30,720 nt of DNA from Bryobacterales bacterium (GTDB lineage: Bacteria; Acidobacteriota; Terriglobia; Bryobacterales; Bryobacteraceae). The notes below the pieces were generated by a model that was given only the letters and a program-made list of their open reading frames with translations, did no database searches and was not told the DNA's origin. Of the stretch, positions 1 through 9,169 are shown in pieces (the first letter of the stretch is position 1; each line of letters starts with the position of its first letter). The stretch spans positions 1 to 30,720 of the forward strand of contig PKZC01000358.1 of the NCBI GenBank assembly GCA_003132905.1, written 5' to 3'. Position numbers and translations under genes: made by a program.

Positions 1-1
1 C

Positions 2-1168
2 ACTATTGTGGTTCTGACGGTCCTTCACATCATCCCCGACAGCCAGCCCTACGGCAGCTCTTATTACAAAAGTTACAAAATCATCGCGGCATTCTATTTT
101 CTTATCTTCTTTGCGTTGGCCTTTTTCGTAGACGACCTGCTGCGGGACCGTCCGTGGGGCTGGCTTGGCGTTATGTATCGAGTTGTGCTGCTGGCGGGCG
201 TTTGCGCTCTGCTAGGCGGCAACGTCTTCGTCAGCTCGCGGGCGGCCGCCGCTATCAAAGGCGTACCCAGCGTGTACCGCGAAGGCGATATACAACGCGC
301 GCTTGCGCGGGTGGAACCGGCTTCGGGACCGCTTCTGATCCTGGCGAACGATAACTCCGCGGCCTTTTGGAATCTTATGGCCAATTACGTGGGCGTGCCA
401 CGCCAGTTATTGGACCGCGATCAAGGCGCAATCGTGTTCCACAGTGCTTCGGTAGTCCTCATTGAACCCGCTGCGTTTCCGGTTAATCCCAAGATACCAG
501 ACGGAGTGGCGCGCCCCACTCAGACTATCTTCACTAGGAGAACGATTATTCCCCGGATTTCGGCATACTCGCCCGCTCCGCAACCGGTAAATGTACGGGC
601 AATCCTGGAAGGTATTTCGCCGGGCTTACGTGTTCGTGAGGACAAGGTACTGCTGGAAACCAGTGCATTTCGTCTAATTGATGCTACGTTCATCCAAACC
701 GACGACCCCGGTGCTGGATCGGACGGGAAGAAGAACCAGCCGCCGGCGATTGTTGGCGCCATGCCAAGGTGGGGAAGAGGATCAGATGCACCGATCGACT
801 TCACGTTTACCGACCCGAACGGCTATTCCGACGTGAGGAATGCTCTTTTTTTCATTCACTCGGAAAAGCAGACTATGGCTTCCGGATGCTATGCTTCATA
901 CACGAGTTCTGGGAATCAATTGGGCCTCGTTCTTGACGGGGGCAAGGCGTGGGACACGGCAACTTTGGGTTCCAGCAAGAAATTGGAAAATAGCGAATGC
1001 GCGATCGAGTCGATCAGTTCTGTGGCGCATGGATCAGGGAACGAATTCACGATCCATCTCGCGATAAGACTCAAGTCTTCTGGCCATAAGATCGTTGAAA
1101 CAACTGTCGCCGATCAGTCCAATCAGACCACCGGCTGGCAGCCCGTGGGTTTCTGGGAAGTCCCTTAA
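2..1168 (+). CDS. Integral membrane protein, C-terminal part, with periplasmic tail domain (5' end outside window)
   Basis: The reading frame is open through the left edge, so the gene begins upstream; the GTG at 8 is only the first possible start inside the window. The visible part has two hydrophobic segments (about residues 27-44 and 55-75, counted from that GTG), then a soluble stretch. The last ~140 residues (from about 245) form a distinct domain with FTFTDPNG, then CYASY, a Gly/Asp-rich turn and a final GWQPVGFWEVP. I associate this tail pattern with many secreted acidobacterial proteins; its function is unknown to me. A glycosyltransferase or O-antigen-type membrane protein is plausible from the neighbouring acyltransferase, but no catalytic motif is visible in the part seen here. 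Real gene: confident. Function: unknown. Confidence 0.75.
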   Translation, partial: TIVVLTVLHIIPDSQPYGSSYYKSYKIIAAFYFLIFFALAFFVDDLLRDRPWGWLGVMYRVVLLAGVCALLGGNVFVSSRAAAAIKGVPSVYREGDIQRALARVEPASGPLLILANDNSAAFWNLMANYVGVPRQLLDRDQGAIVFHSASVVLIEPAAFPVNPKIPDGVARPTQTIFTRRTIIPRISAYSPAPQPVNVRAILEGISPGLRVREDKVLLETSAFRLIDATFIQTDDPGAGSDGKKNQPPAIVGAMPRWGRGSDAPIDFTFTDPNGYSDVRNALFFIHSEKQTMASGCYASYTSSGNQLGLVLDGGKAWDTATLGSSKKLENSECAIESISSVAHGSGNEFTIHLAIRLKSSGHKIVETTVADQSNQTTGWQPVGFWEVP

Positions 1169-1544
1169 AGCGACCTCGCGGCGCTCCTCCCGGAGCTTGC
1201 GATGCGTCGGGGCTTGGATATGCACATGTATATTTGCTGAGACTTAACCTCTGCTGTCGAACGTTACGTTAACAGCTGCTATTGCTCGGGGACTGCAGGT
1301 CGACGCCGACTCTGTCATAAGTGTTATATACCTTGCACTTGGCCTCATGATCAGCGTGGATTCGCCCTTGGTGGGCCACTGCATGGGATACTTGTGATTC
1401 TGAGAAGATGAGTCTGGGAAACAGAGTCCACACGAACCGTCTGAATAACTGACGACCGAAGGGCGCCGGGGGGGCCTTGTAAAACCAGGCATCGACGTCT
1501 TTCATACAGGTTCGGAGCAGCGGTAAAATCGTATTCGCAAATAG
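1169..1544. other. Intergenic region without a recognisable gene
   Basis: This stretch of 376 bases separates the membrane protein from the acyltransferase. Short open frames on the minus strand have no protein-like composition and no ribosome binding site. It contains a run of seven G near 1468-1474. The only element I can argue for is a candidate promoter at its right end (1501-1529). Confidence 0.5.
1501..1529 (+). promoter_or_regulatory. Candidate sigma-70-type promoter for the acyltransferase
   Basis: TTCATA (1501-1506) and TAAAAT (1524-1529) are separated by 17 bases. They match 4 of 6 and 5 of 6 bases of the TTGACA/TATAAT consensus. The predicted start would leave only about 10 untranslated bases before the ATG at 1545, and no clear Shine-Dalgarno sequence precedes that ATG, so a near-leaderless transcript is possible. 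This is pattern matching only. Confidence 0.3.
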
Positions 1545-3779
1545 ATGTCAACGGTAATATCAGCGTCCGAAACGACCCATCGAGCGAATCCGGGCTATCG
1601 TCCGGACATCGATGGACTGCGCGCGCTCGCTGTTTTGGCCGTCGTGGGATTTCACGCTTTTCCCGGTTGGGTGCGGGGTGGTTTCATCGGCGTCGATATT
1701 TTTTTTGTCATCTCTGGTTTCCTAATTTCCAATATTATATTCGCCAACCTCGAAGCCGGCAGCTTTACATTTCGAAAGTTCTATGCAAGGCGGATCAAGC
1801 GCATTTTCCCCGCATTGATAATTGTTCTCTTGTTCTGCTTGGCCGTTGGTCATGTCGTTCTGCTTGCCGACGAATACAAACAACTCGGCAAACATGTGGC
1901 CGCCGGCATCGGGTTCGTCGCAAATGTTGTCCTATGGAAAGAAGCCGGATATTTTGACAAGTCTGCGGAGCTTAAACCCTTGCTGCACTTATGGTCGCTC
2001 GGGATTGAGGAGCAGTTTTACCTGTTTTGGCCGCCTCTCGTGTTGTTATTCTACAGACGCAGACCTTCGGTAGGGACACTACTTTTGGTAACGCTAGTGG
2101 TGTCTTTTGCAATCAATATTGCTGAAATAAGCCACCACCCAGTGGCTACGTTCTATCTCCCATTTAGTCGCATGTGGGAGCTGCTCGTTGGTTGTGGCCT
2201 TTCCTATATTTCACTGACCAGCAAAGGCGCAACCGGCGGCTCAGCTCTTGTTAGGAAACTGGAGGGGAATCTAACTTCCGCAACAGGATTCCTTTTCATC
2301 CTCGCAGCGCTTGTGGGGCTAAGTAAAGACACGGATTTCCCTGGGTGGGCGGCATTGCTTCCCACCGCCGGTGCAGTTCTCCTTATTTCCGCCGGTCAGG
2401 AGGCCTGGCTCAACCGACACATATTCTCGAATCGAGCGGCCGTCTTTGTGGGTTTAATCAGCTACCCATTGTACCTTTGGCATTGGCCGCTTCTTTCTTT
2501 CGCAAGAATCGTCCTTTCGGACCGGCCAAGTCTCCCGATCGTCACACTTATCGTCGCTATAAGCGTCCTGCTCGCCTGGCTGACATATGTAATCGTCGAA
2601 AAGCCCATTCGCTCGGGACAAACCTTTCGAGTTCCGCTATTGTTAGCCGGAACAGCTGTAGTAGTGGGATGCACCGGAGCCTACATAGACCAAACCAACG
2701 GAATGGGCTGGCGTTTCCGAACGTTTGCCCCGTCCGAAGAGACCAAGAATCCGACGGAGCACGCCAATGTCGCCACGATCACGTCCCCTGAGACAGGGAA
2801 TGATCTGGCAAAGACTATTCCAAAAGCACCCATAGCGAAGGCGCCCACGCAGACCGCCGAACAAATTCTTGCCCATCAAGAACAGCAGTTCTTGTGGATT
2901 GAGAATGGTGACAACGCCACTCCGGCGTGCTTAGCCAGGTTTTCTATTGCCAACAGCGGTCACGACGACAAATGCGAGATCTTCGACATCCGACGTGAGC
3001 CGACTGTTGTTCTACTCGGGGACAGCCATGCCAATGCAATGTACTTGGGCTTGGCAAAGTATTATTCCGCAAGAGGCGATAATCTGGTCAACCTCGGGAG
3101 AGGCGGGTGCTTACCGTTTTGGGGGGTGAATACTGAGATCAGGCCCAATGGCGTGGGGACGGATTGCGAAAAGTTCATGGATGGACTCCTCGATTACTCC
3201 CTGATGTCTCCGGCAATTCATACGGTTCTGCTTGCGGACTTCGGAACACTGTACATAGATGGCGGTGACCGCCCTGTTATCAGCAGTGCCGATCCGGCGA
3301 ACAAAGCTGCTTCTCAAGTGTATGAGCGCGAACTGAGGAGCACGATCGCCCGGTTTCGCGCGGCGAAAAAAAAAGTGATCCTCGTCCTCGATTACCCCGA
3401 TGTGGCTTTCGACCCTCATTCCTGCCTTGCGCGACCTTCCACAGTAGCACCGGTTCGAAAGGTGTGCGCAGCCGATCAATCGGAGGTCGACGCAAGGATG
3501 GGGCCCTATAGAAGGTTGATGTACAATCTCCTCGGAAGTCTCCCAGGTCTCTTCTACATCGACGTTACACCGGTTTTTTGTGACGGGACGAACTGTTGGG
3601 CTAAGAAAGGCGACCTGTTGCTTTACCGAAACAGAGATCATTTGTCACATGACGGATCATTGTATTTCGCGGCGAGGGTCAGAGTGGCTAAGGTCGGTCT
3701 CAATCCAATTTCCAGCCGAGCGCTTCCGGGCGCCAAACCTCAGGAGCCGCCGAGCGTTTTGTCCGTCAACCCTCCGTAG
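1545..3779 (+). CDS. O-acyltransferase (acyltransferase-3/OafA type) with C-terminal SGNH domain
   Basis: Membrane enzyme expected to transfer acetyl or another acyl group to a cell-surface glycan. The N-terminal half carries the acyltransferase-3 signature (YRPDIDGLRALAVLAVVGFH, residues 18-37, with the conserved His; then GVDIFFVISGFLIS) and roughly ten membrane segments up to about residue 375. A linker leads to an SGNH hydrolase-like domain: GDSHAN with the nucleophile Ser494, and a C-terminal block RDHLSHDG with His699. The full length of 744 residues is normal for this two-domain family. In the usual DxxHLS motif the Asp three residues before His is Asn here (residue 696), so the catalytic acid may be missing or supplied by Asp698. 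Homopolymers (T8 near 1699, A9 near 3366) lie inside the gene. The neighbouring glycan genes fit a role in O-antigen or capsule modification. Family confident, substrate unknown. Confidence 0.93.
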   Translation: MSTVISASETTHRANPGYRPDIDGLRALAVLAVVGFHAFPGWVRGGFIGVDIFFVISGFLISNIIFANLEAGSFTFRKFYARRIKRIFPALIIVLLFCLAVGHVVLLADEYKQLGKHVAAGIGFVANVVLWKEAGYFDKSAELKPLLHLWSLGIEEQFYLFWPPLVLLFYRRRPSVGTLLLVTLVVSFAINIAEISHHPVATFYLPFSRMWELLVGCGLSYISLTSKGATGGSALVRKLEGNLTSATGFLFILAALVGLSKDTDFPGWAALLPTAGAVLLISAGQEAWLNRHIFSNRAAVFVGLISYPLYLWHWPLLSFARIVLSDRPSLPIVTLIVAISVLLAWLTYVIVEKPIRSGQTFRVPLLLAGTAVVVGCTGAYIDQTNGMGWRFRTFAPSEETKNPTEHANVATITSPETGNDLAKTIPKAPIAKAPTQTAEQILAHQEQQFLWIENGDNATPACLARFSIANSGHDDKCEIFDIRREPTVVLLGDSHANAMYLGLAKYYSARGDNLVNLGRGGCLPFWGVNTEIRPNGVGTDCEKFMDGLLDYSLMSPAIHTVLLADFGTLYIDGGDRPVISSADPANKAASQVYERELRSTIARFRAAKKKVILVLDYPDVAFDPHSCLARPSTVAPVRKVCAADQSEVDARMGPYRRLMYNLLGSLPGLFYIDVTPVFCDGTNCWAKKGDLLLYRNRDHLSHDGSLYFAARVRVAKVGLNPISSRALPGAKPQEPPSVLSVNPP

Positions 3780-3796
3780 GGAACGGCGAGTCGTAA

Positions 3797-3919
3797 ACGT
3801 TTTCGGTGACCGTTTCGGCCCCAGAGGGAACGGAAAGTGTTGCTGTAGTGCATCTCTTGATCAACAGTACTCTTAATGGAGCCGCGAGTTGCTTTTTGGA
3901 ATACGGTCGAGTGCCTTAA
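3797..3919 (+). pseudogene. Fragment of the same tail domain as in the gene at 2-1168
   Basis: The frame from ACG 3797 to TAA 3917-3919 encodes about 40 residues, with a stop directly before it and no start codon or ribosome binding site. By eye it aligns with the tail domain of the first gene: APEG against DPNG, HLLINST against LFFIHSE, and AASCFLEY against ASGCYASY. It is therefore likely a leftover of a second gene carrying this domain, cut off on both sides next to the transposase remnant. The match is short, so a chance similarity cannot be excluded. Confidence 0.4.
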
Positions 3920-3940
3920 GCATGGGAACGAAAGCGCCGG

Positions 3941-4043
3941 TCACGGCTTGGTGTTGAACTCAGTCCTCACACCGGGCGTGACGAGGAGGTCGTAGAATTT
4001 CGAGAAAAGCCCCACGTAGATCGTGTGACCGTCGAGGTAGCGC
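3941..4043 (-). other. Short open stretch of unknown origin, joined to the transposase remnant
   Basis: On the minus strand, a frame different from that of the transposase remnant encodes about 34 residues (VRYLDGHTIYVGLFSKFYDL at its start) and ends in TGA at 3941-3943. A TAG lies directly upstream of it. The composition is protein-like, but I do not recognise it. Similarity to transposase stops at 4044, where CTAGCTAG occurs, so this may be the end of another broken gene fused to the IS fragment. Confidence 0.25.
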
Positions 4044-4440
4044 ACTAGCTAGTAGGGTCAACTGCTCCCGCAGTCCGGCATCCTTGGCTACCTTTCGCCT
4101 TGGATATCGATAGCTCGACACCGCAATCAGTGCCAGCCCGCAGGCGTGGCGCTCGCTCATCTCTGGAAGTGTGCCGCGGATCTGTTCTACATCGGCCCGC
4201 GCCACCGTGAGCTGCGCCATCGCGCCTACGAGCTGTACCCGTTTTTTGCGATTCACCGATTTGATCGCTTCCTTGTCCAAAGCGTAGTCGGCCACCAGCT
4301 TCTTCAGTTTGGAATTTTCCTCGCGCAAGTGTTTCCACTCCTGAGCTTCGGCCACTTCCAGCCCACCGTATTTTTGCTTGCACGCGTAGATGGTGTGCTT
4401 GGACACTCCCACCTCCCGGCCTTAGCTGGCCACCTTAACG
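4044..4440 (-). pseudogene. IS3-family transposase remnant (OrfA/OrfB pieces)
   Basis: On the minus strand the sequence reads as the middle of an IS3-type transposase. It begins with the second half of the OrfA helix-turn-helix (VGVSKHTIYACKQKYGG) and the leucine-rich OrfA segment (LREENSKLKKLVADYALDKE), then continues into the start of OrfB (MSERHACGLALIAVSSYRY). It is clearly dead. A TAA lies inside the helix-turn-helix (AS-stop-GREVGVSK), the OrfA start and the left inverted repeat are missing, OrfA and OrfB are joined in one frame, and the whole DDE catalytic core is absent after 4044. The fragment abuts the 3' end of the hybrid kinase gene, whose last few codons overlap the transposase sequence in another frame. 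Confidence 0.8.
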
Positions 4441-7287
4441 CGTTGTTTCAGACTGAGGTGACGGCACCGACGCCGCCTGGCAAAAGCGGTCAATGGCCGG
4501 CTTCAATGCTTGAAACTCGGCGTGCAGGCCGGGCAGAACCTCGGCAGCAGAGGCAATGTCGCCGGCTCTTCCCAAGCTTTCCAGTTGCGCAGCGAGATTC
4601 GCTAAGCTCGTGCCAGCCGCGTTCGCAGCCGCGCCCTTGATGGAATGCGCCGCAATTACAATTGCCTCACCATCCGAATTGCCGATTGCAGTTGAAAGAG
4701 CGAGAAGCTCCCGAGGCATGTTGTTGACAAACGTCTCAGCTATCCGGATTGCCAAGGGCCGATTGCCCATCAGACGCTCAACCAAATCGTCCGCATCGAA
4801 CTGGATTTCAGCTGGGGGCTCGGGCTTGAGAGCCTCTGCAGGGTCCGGCTTGACTCCTTCCACGAAGCTTCGTCCGGCGCCGATCCACTGTGTCAGGGCT
4901 TTGTCCAGCAAGTCCGGGCGTATCGGCTTGGAAAGATAGTCGTCCATTCCTGCCGCCATGCAATGCTCCCGATCGCCCGATAGAGAATGCGCCGTAACTG
5001 CGATAACCGGAATCTGAGGATTGAGCACGCCACTAAGTGGATCGCGAATCCGGCGCGTCAGTTCGTAGCCATCCATCTCGGGCATCTCGCAATCTGTCAG
5101 GACCATTGCATACGCGGACGCTCGTAGGGCCTGCAAAGCGCTGCTGCCATCTGCAACGATATCTGCGTTGTATCCGAGAATCCCGAGAATTCCGGCCATC
5201 ACTTGCTGGTTGACCGCATTGTCCTCTACCACCAGAATCGGGTGTTGACTTTTCTTTTCGCCGGGCTTAGTGGAAGGCTGTGGCGTCGCAGCGGCTGCGC
5301 CGGATGCGGGAAGAATGTTTAGGGCCGAAGCCAGGCACGCTCCTAATTCGCCCTGCTTCACCGGCTTGCTCACGCGCCTTACAAATCCGTGCGACTCCCA
5401 ATCATTGGCAACGACGGTATCACTGATGCGAGCCAGCAGGACGATGGGAATGTTCGCGTGCTTGCTGTCCCGCCGGATGACCGCCGCTAGAAGCTCCCCG
5501 CCGACATGAATCCCCTTGACGTCGCCTAGTCCGACATCGATGATCACTGCATCGAAGGTTGCGCGAGTTCGATCTTTCATCCGCCCTAGCGCTTCTTCAG
5601 CGCTGCTTGCTTCCTCGGAATCGCAGTGCCAGTAGTTCAGCAATTCTCTTATGACCCGGCGGCTGGCGGCATTGTCCTCTACCAGCAGAACCCGTTTGCC
5701 CGCCAGCGATAGCGCACGCGGTCTTTGAACGGATGGCTGAACCGGTAGCGCGGCAGTGAACCAAAAAGTGGATCCTCTCCCTGCCTCGCTTTGAAATCCA
5801 AGCTGCCCTCCCATTAAGTGGACGAGCTCCTTTACAATCGACAGCCCAAGCCCAGTGCCTCCATATTTACGACTGGTAGAAGCATCTGCCTGGGAGAATC
5901 TTTCAAACAAAAGATGCTGCCTTTCGAGAGCCACGCCGATTCCAGTGTCTGTCACCTCGAATCGCACCGAGCCCGCCTGGTCCTTAGCGCCTGGCCGCAC
6001 TCGAATAGTCACTTCGCCGCGCTCGGTAAATTTCACCGCGTTTCCCACTAGGTTGGTTAGTACCTGGCGCAGCCGGTTTTGGTCGCCACAAAGGCGGGTG
6101 GGAACCTCCGGTTCAATAAAGCACGTAAATTCCAAGCCCTTTTCCTGCGCTTTCAACGCCATCAGGTCCGCGATGCTTTCCATCACGCGCCTCAGGTCGA
6201 ATTCCGCCACCTCCAGCTCGAGTTTGCGGGCCTCGAGCTTTGAGAAGTCGAGAATATCGTTTAAGACGCTGAGCAGGCTTTCGGAGCTGTCACAAAGAAT
6301 TTGCGCTCGCTTTCGTTGCTTCGGATCCAGATCGCTATTCAATAACAGATACGCGATTCCGAGGATTCCGCTCATCGGGGTTCGGATCTCATGGCTCATG
6401 CTGGCGAGAAATTCGCTCTTGGCCCGGATGCCCGCTTTGGCCTGCTCAACCAACACTCGGGACTTCACCAGGTTTACAGTCCGGTCGGCGCCGTAGGCCA
6501 GCAGGATAACCGAGGCAAGGTAAAGGAACAGCCGGTAGATCTCGTTGGTCCTCAGTAACTCATCGCGATCGGCGATGTAGGCCGAGGAAATTGCGGTTAC
6601 GCTGCGCGTCGTCGGTAGCGCCGCTAACTGCTCGGTGAGCGATTCCACCATCAGCTTGAAATCTCTGATGGTCACCGCGTGCGCCCGAACGCTGCTGAGA
6701 GTTGCATCCAGCTCCGGCCGGCGGGCCGCGTCTTCCAAGAGAAAAGCGATGTCCGCATTGAGCTGACCAGTCAGATCCGAATGAGGAGTAAGGTCATAGA
6801 GCAGAATATCTCGCAGAAGGTTGGCCAGATGATCTTGAATTAGCGTCTTACCCGACGCCGCCCGGGACGCTTCCCCGATCAGAACCGGAAAATACCGCAG
6901 CGAGTTTTTCAGGACCGCATTGTCCGACTTGAACCTTTCCACCAGCTCCGCTTGTTGAAACAGAACTTCCGACTCGCGCGCCAGCAGACGAACGCTCCGT
7001 CCTCTGTTCCGCCGGCTCATTAGTCCAGGAATGCTTTGCAGGCCAGCAGCGGCCTCCTGAATTTCCTTCAGCTTCTTGACAAACGGATCGTAGGATCTCA
7101 GCAGATCGTAGCGGGAAGCAAGCAAATCGGCGTTAACTTCCGCGTCTAACCGTGCCAACAACTGGAAGTCGAGCATTACGCGATCGTGCTGTCCGGAATC
7201 CAGGGGCCGTTGTTGAACGAACAAGAACGTTAGCAACGACACAGCCCCGGCGACCAGCAATATGCTTCTTTTCTGCTCCCTGGTCAT
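4435..7287 (-). CDS. Hybrid histidine kinase (two TM helices, HisKA-HATPase-REC-REC-Hpt)
   Basis: A 950-residue BarA/EvgS-like phosphorelay kinase. Domains in order: membrane helix 8-24; a helical periplasmic region 40-248 with [20 protein letters not shown] near its start, which resembles the DAHL double sensory domain (by eye); membrane helix about 251-267; HisKA with SHEIRTP and phospho-acceptor His299; HATPase with NAVKF, DTGIG and GGTGLGLS (residues 417-482); a first receiver with Asp584 and Lys641; a second receiver with Asp732 and Lys787; and an Hpt domain with HSIKG (His881). All phosphotransfer residues are present. The ATG overlaps the stop of the peroxidase-like gene (ATGA, 7284-7287), so the two are translationally coupled. 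No output domain follows, so the Hpt must pass phosphate to a separate response regulator. The final residues run into the IS remnant, so the original C-terminus may be altered. Confidence 0.93.
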   Translation of the reverse strand: MTREQKRSILLVAGAVSLLTFLFVQQRPLDSGQHDRVMLDFQLLARLDAEVNADLLASRYDLLRSYDPFVKKLKEIQEAAAGLQSIPGLMSRRNRGRSVRLLARESEVLFQQAELVERFKSDNAVLKNSLRYFPVLIGEASRAASGKTLIQDHLANLLRDILLYDLTPHSDLTGQLNADIAFLLEDAARRPELDATLSSVRAHAVTIRDFKLMVESLTEQLAALPTTRSVTAISSAYIADRDELLRTNEIYRLFLYLASVILLAYGADRTVNLVKSRVLVEQAKAGIRAKSEFLASMSHEIRTPMSGILGIAYLLLNSDLDPKQRKRAQILCDSSESLLSVLNDILDFSKLEARKLELEVAEFDLRRVMESIADLMALKAQEKGLEFTCFIEPEVPTRLCGDQNRLRQVLTNLVGNAVKFTERGEVTIRVRPGAKDQAGSVRFEVTDTGIGVALERQHLLFERFSQADASTSRKYGGTGLGLSIVKELVHLMGGQLGFQSEAGRGSTFWFTAALPVQPSVQRPRALSLAGKRVLLVEDNAASRRVIRELLNYWHCDSEEASSAEEALGRMKDRTRATFDAVIIDVGLGDVKGIHVGGELLAAVIRRDSKHANIPIVLLARISDTVVANDWESHGFVRRVSKPVKQGELGACLASALNILPASGAAAATPQPSTKPGEKKSQHPILVVEDNAVNQQVMAGILGILGYNADIVADGSSALQALRASAYAMVLTDCEMPEMDGYELTRRIRDPLSGVLNPQIPVIAVTAHSLSGDREHCMAAGMDDYLSKPIRPDLLDKALTQWIGAGRSFVEGVKPDPAEALKPEPPAEIQFDADDLVERLMGNRPLAIRIAETFVNNMPRELLALSTAIGNSDGEAIVIAAHSIKGAAANAAGTSLANLAAQLESLGRAGDIASAAEVLPGLHAEFQALKPAIDRFCQAASVPSPQSETTR

Positions 7288-8321
7288 AGAGGCTTGCCAT
7301 TTAATTCGCCCGTCAAAGTCTTAAGGAAAGTCACGATCAATGCCACCTGCTGCTCGCTCAGTGGCCGGCGGAGCTGGCATTTTCCGATGGTGCGAACCGC
7401 GTCCTCGAGTGTGGCCGCGCTTGCATCATGAAAGTAGGGCGCTGTTAACGCCACGTTTCGCAAACTGGGCACTTTGAACATATACATGTCGCGGGGATCA
7501 CCGGTGACATTAAAACGGCCCCGGTCCACACGAGTAAGCGGGGCTTTGCCTCCCAGGACCGGGAGCGTCACCGCCATCTTTTGATACATGTTGCCTCCCA
7601 TGGCCATGCCTTGATGGCAACTCGCGCAGCCCGATGACTTAAATAGCCTGTAGCCTTCCTGCTCCCGGCTGGTGAGAGCATTCGTATCGTGACGCAGGTA
7701 TCGGTCGAAACGGGAATTGGGCGTGGTTAATGACCGTGCGAACTCAGCAATGGCATCCTTGACGTGCTCCGCCTGTATGCCGTCGCGATAAATCCGCTGA
7801 AAATCCACGACGTATTCCGGCGCGCTCCTCAACTTCGCGAGCACTTCGGGCCAGCTGGATCCCATTTCAATCTTGGACAGAATGGGTCCGTCCACCTGGG
7901 CTTCGAGCGTCGCGGCGCGGCCATCCCAGAATTGCCTGAAATTAAGGCCGCTGTTCAGGACCGTGGGAGCGTTAATGACGCCCACGGCTCCGTGGATGCC
8001 AATCGATCGCGCCCTTCCGTCAGCGCCGCCCTTCTCAAGAACATGGCAGGTCGCGCAGGCTATCTGATTGTCGTGCGATAGCCGCGGATCGCCGAACAGC
8101 TTGCGGCCCAGCGCGATTCTTCGAGGATCTAAATTAGGTATCGGCTCGATAGGCTGGATTGGCTCATTCGACTCTCCAGGCTGCACTTCGACGAGCTCGG
8201 CGGGCTGAATGGACACCATTGTCCACGAACGCAGCGACAGAGCCCCGATCGCGATGCAAACCACCACGCCGCCGACCAGCCACCGCGACGCGCCGTTCCC
8301 GGCGAAAGTCAGCACCTGCAT
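7284..8321 (-). CDS. Di-haem cytochrome c peroxidase / MauG-like protein
   Basis: A 345-residue periplasmic di-haem protein. Two CxxCH haem sites are visible (CATCH, residues 89-93, and CASCH, 232-236). The peroxidase/MauG fold marker [19 protein letters not shown] lies near residue 282. An N-terminal hydrophobic segment (about 14-31) acts as a signal anchor, followed by a Pro/Glu-rich linker. Family members reduce hydrogen peroxide or carry out MauG-type oxidations; which applies here cannot be told. The gene starts two bases after the cheR stop (TAG-CC-ATG) and overlaps the hybrid kinase start, placing it at the end of the chemosensory operon. Inference: it could shape a redox signal read by the kinase's periplasmic domain. 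Confidence 0.9.
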   Translation of the reverse strand: MQVLTFAGNGASRWLVGGVVVCIAIGALSLRSWTMVSIQPAELVEVQPGESNEPIQPIEPIPNLDPRRIALGRKLFGDPRLSHDNQIACATCHVLEKGGADGRARSIGIHGAVGVINAPTVLNSGLNFRQFWDGRAATLEAQVDGPILSKIEMGSSWPEVLAKLRSAPEYVVDFQRIYRDGIQAEHVKDAIAEFARSLTTPNSRFDRYLRHDTNALTSREQEGYRLFKSSGCASCHQGMAMGGNMYQKMAVTLPVLGGKAPLTRVDRGRFNVTGDPRDMYMFKVPSLRNVALTAPYFHDASAATLEDAVRTIGKCQLRRPLSEQQVALIVTFLKTLTGELNGKPL

Positions 8322-8323
8322 GG

Positions 8324-9169
8324 CTAGCTCTTAGCCGCGGCCGCGTTTTTCACCTGGTAATAGACCGATCGCAGGTGCCGCTTCGATTCAAACTGCGGAC
8401 TTATGACGCTCAACGATTCCATCGAGCCGATCACCAGGCTGCCGTTGGTTTCCAGGCGCTGCCCAATGCGATTGAAAAGCGAAGCCCGGTCGCGCTCATT
8501 GAAATAGATGGCTACATTGCGGCAGAAAACGATGTCGAAGGTTCCGAGAGAAGTGAAATCGTCCATCAGGTTCAGCTTCCGGAAGCTCACCATGGCGCGC
8601 AGCTCATCGCGAATTTTCCAACCCTTGGGATGCGGTGTAAACGATTTCTCGCGGGCTTCGCGCGTCAGTCCCCGCTCTACCTCGATCTGGCTAAATGTGC
8701 CTTCGCTTGCTCGTGTCACGGCTTGGTCGGAAATATCGGTTCCAACCAGGCGAACGTTATAACCACGCATATCGCCCAGCAACTCTTTCAGAACGATGGC
8801 GATGCTATACAATTCCTGACCGGTGGAACAAGCCGCGCTCCAGATTCGAATCGGTACCGTCAGGCCCGACTTCGAGCGCCGGTCGATAATCTCCGGGATG
8901 ATCTTGAAGCGCAACAGGTCGAAGGGCGAAGAATCGCGAAAGAACAGCGTTTCGTTGGTGGTGATCTCATCGATAATCTTCCGCTTGACCGCGCTGTCGC
9001 CTCTGGCGCGGCTCAACAGTTGCATGAAACTGGTGGACCCGGTGTCCGTCATGATCCCGGCTAACCGGCTTTCAATCAAGTAGTCCTTGGATTGATCGAG
9101 CGTGATGGCGCAAATGGAATGAATGTACTGCGCCACGCTCTGTCGCTCTTCAGCCAGCAGCTTGATCAT
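8324..9169 (-). CDS. cheR: Chemotaxis protein methyltransferase CheR
   Basis: A 281-residue SAM-dependent enzyme that methylates glutamates on the chemoreceptors. The N-terminal helical domain is followed by TNETLFFRD (residues 71-79), the SAM-binding loop SAACSTGQELYS (111-122), GTDISDQAV, and FDIVFCRNVAIYF (211-223). The frame stays open 213 codons further upstream, but that part lies over cheB and has no CheR-like sequence. I therefore chose the ATG at 9169, which overlaps the cheB stop (ATGA) and begins MIKLLAEERQ. It is co-transcribed with cheB and the two MCP genes, its likely substrates. Confidence 0.95.
   Translation of the reverse strand: MIKLLAEERQSVAQYIHSICAITLDQSKDYLIESRLAGIMTDTGSTSFMQLLSRARGDSAVKRKIIDEITTNETLFFRDSSPFDLLRFKIIPEIIDRRSKSGLTVPIRIWSAACSTGQELYSIAIVLKELLGDMRGYNVRLVGTDISDQAVTRASEGTFSQIEVERGLTREAREKSFTPHPKGWKIRDELRAMVSFRKLNLMDDFTSLGTFDIVFCRNVAIYFNERDRASLFNRIGQRLETNGSLVIGSMESLSVISPQFESKRHLRSVYYQVKNAAAAKS

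Noticed and set aside
1183..1196. Hairpin GCTCC-TCCC-GGAGC after the first gene as a terminator
   Set aside because: Only five base pairs and no T run afterwards; too weak to call.
3960..4412. Intact 150-residue gene at the transposase remnant
   Set aside because: The frame begins inside a helix-turn-helix after an in-frame stop and leaves transposase similarity at 4044, so it is a chance open frame over broken sequence.
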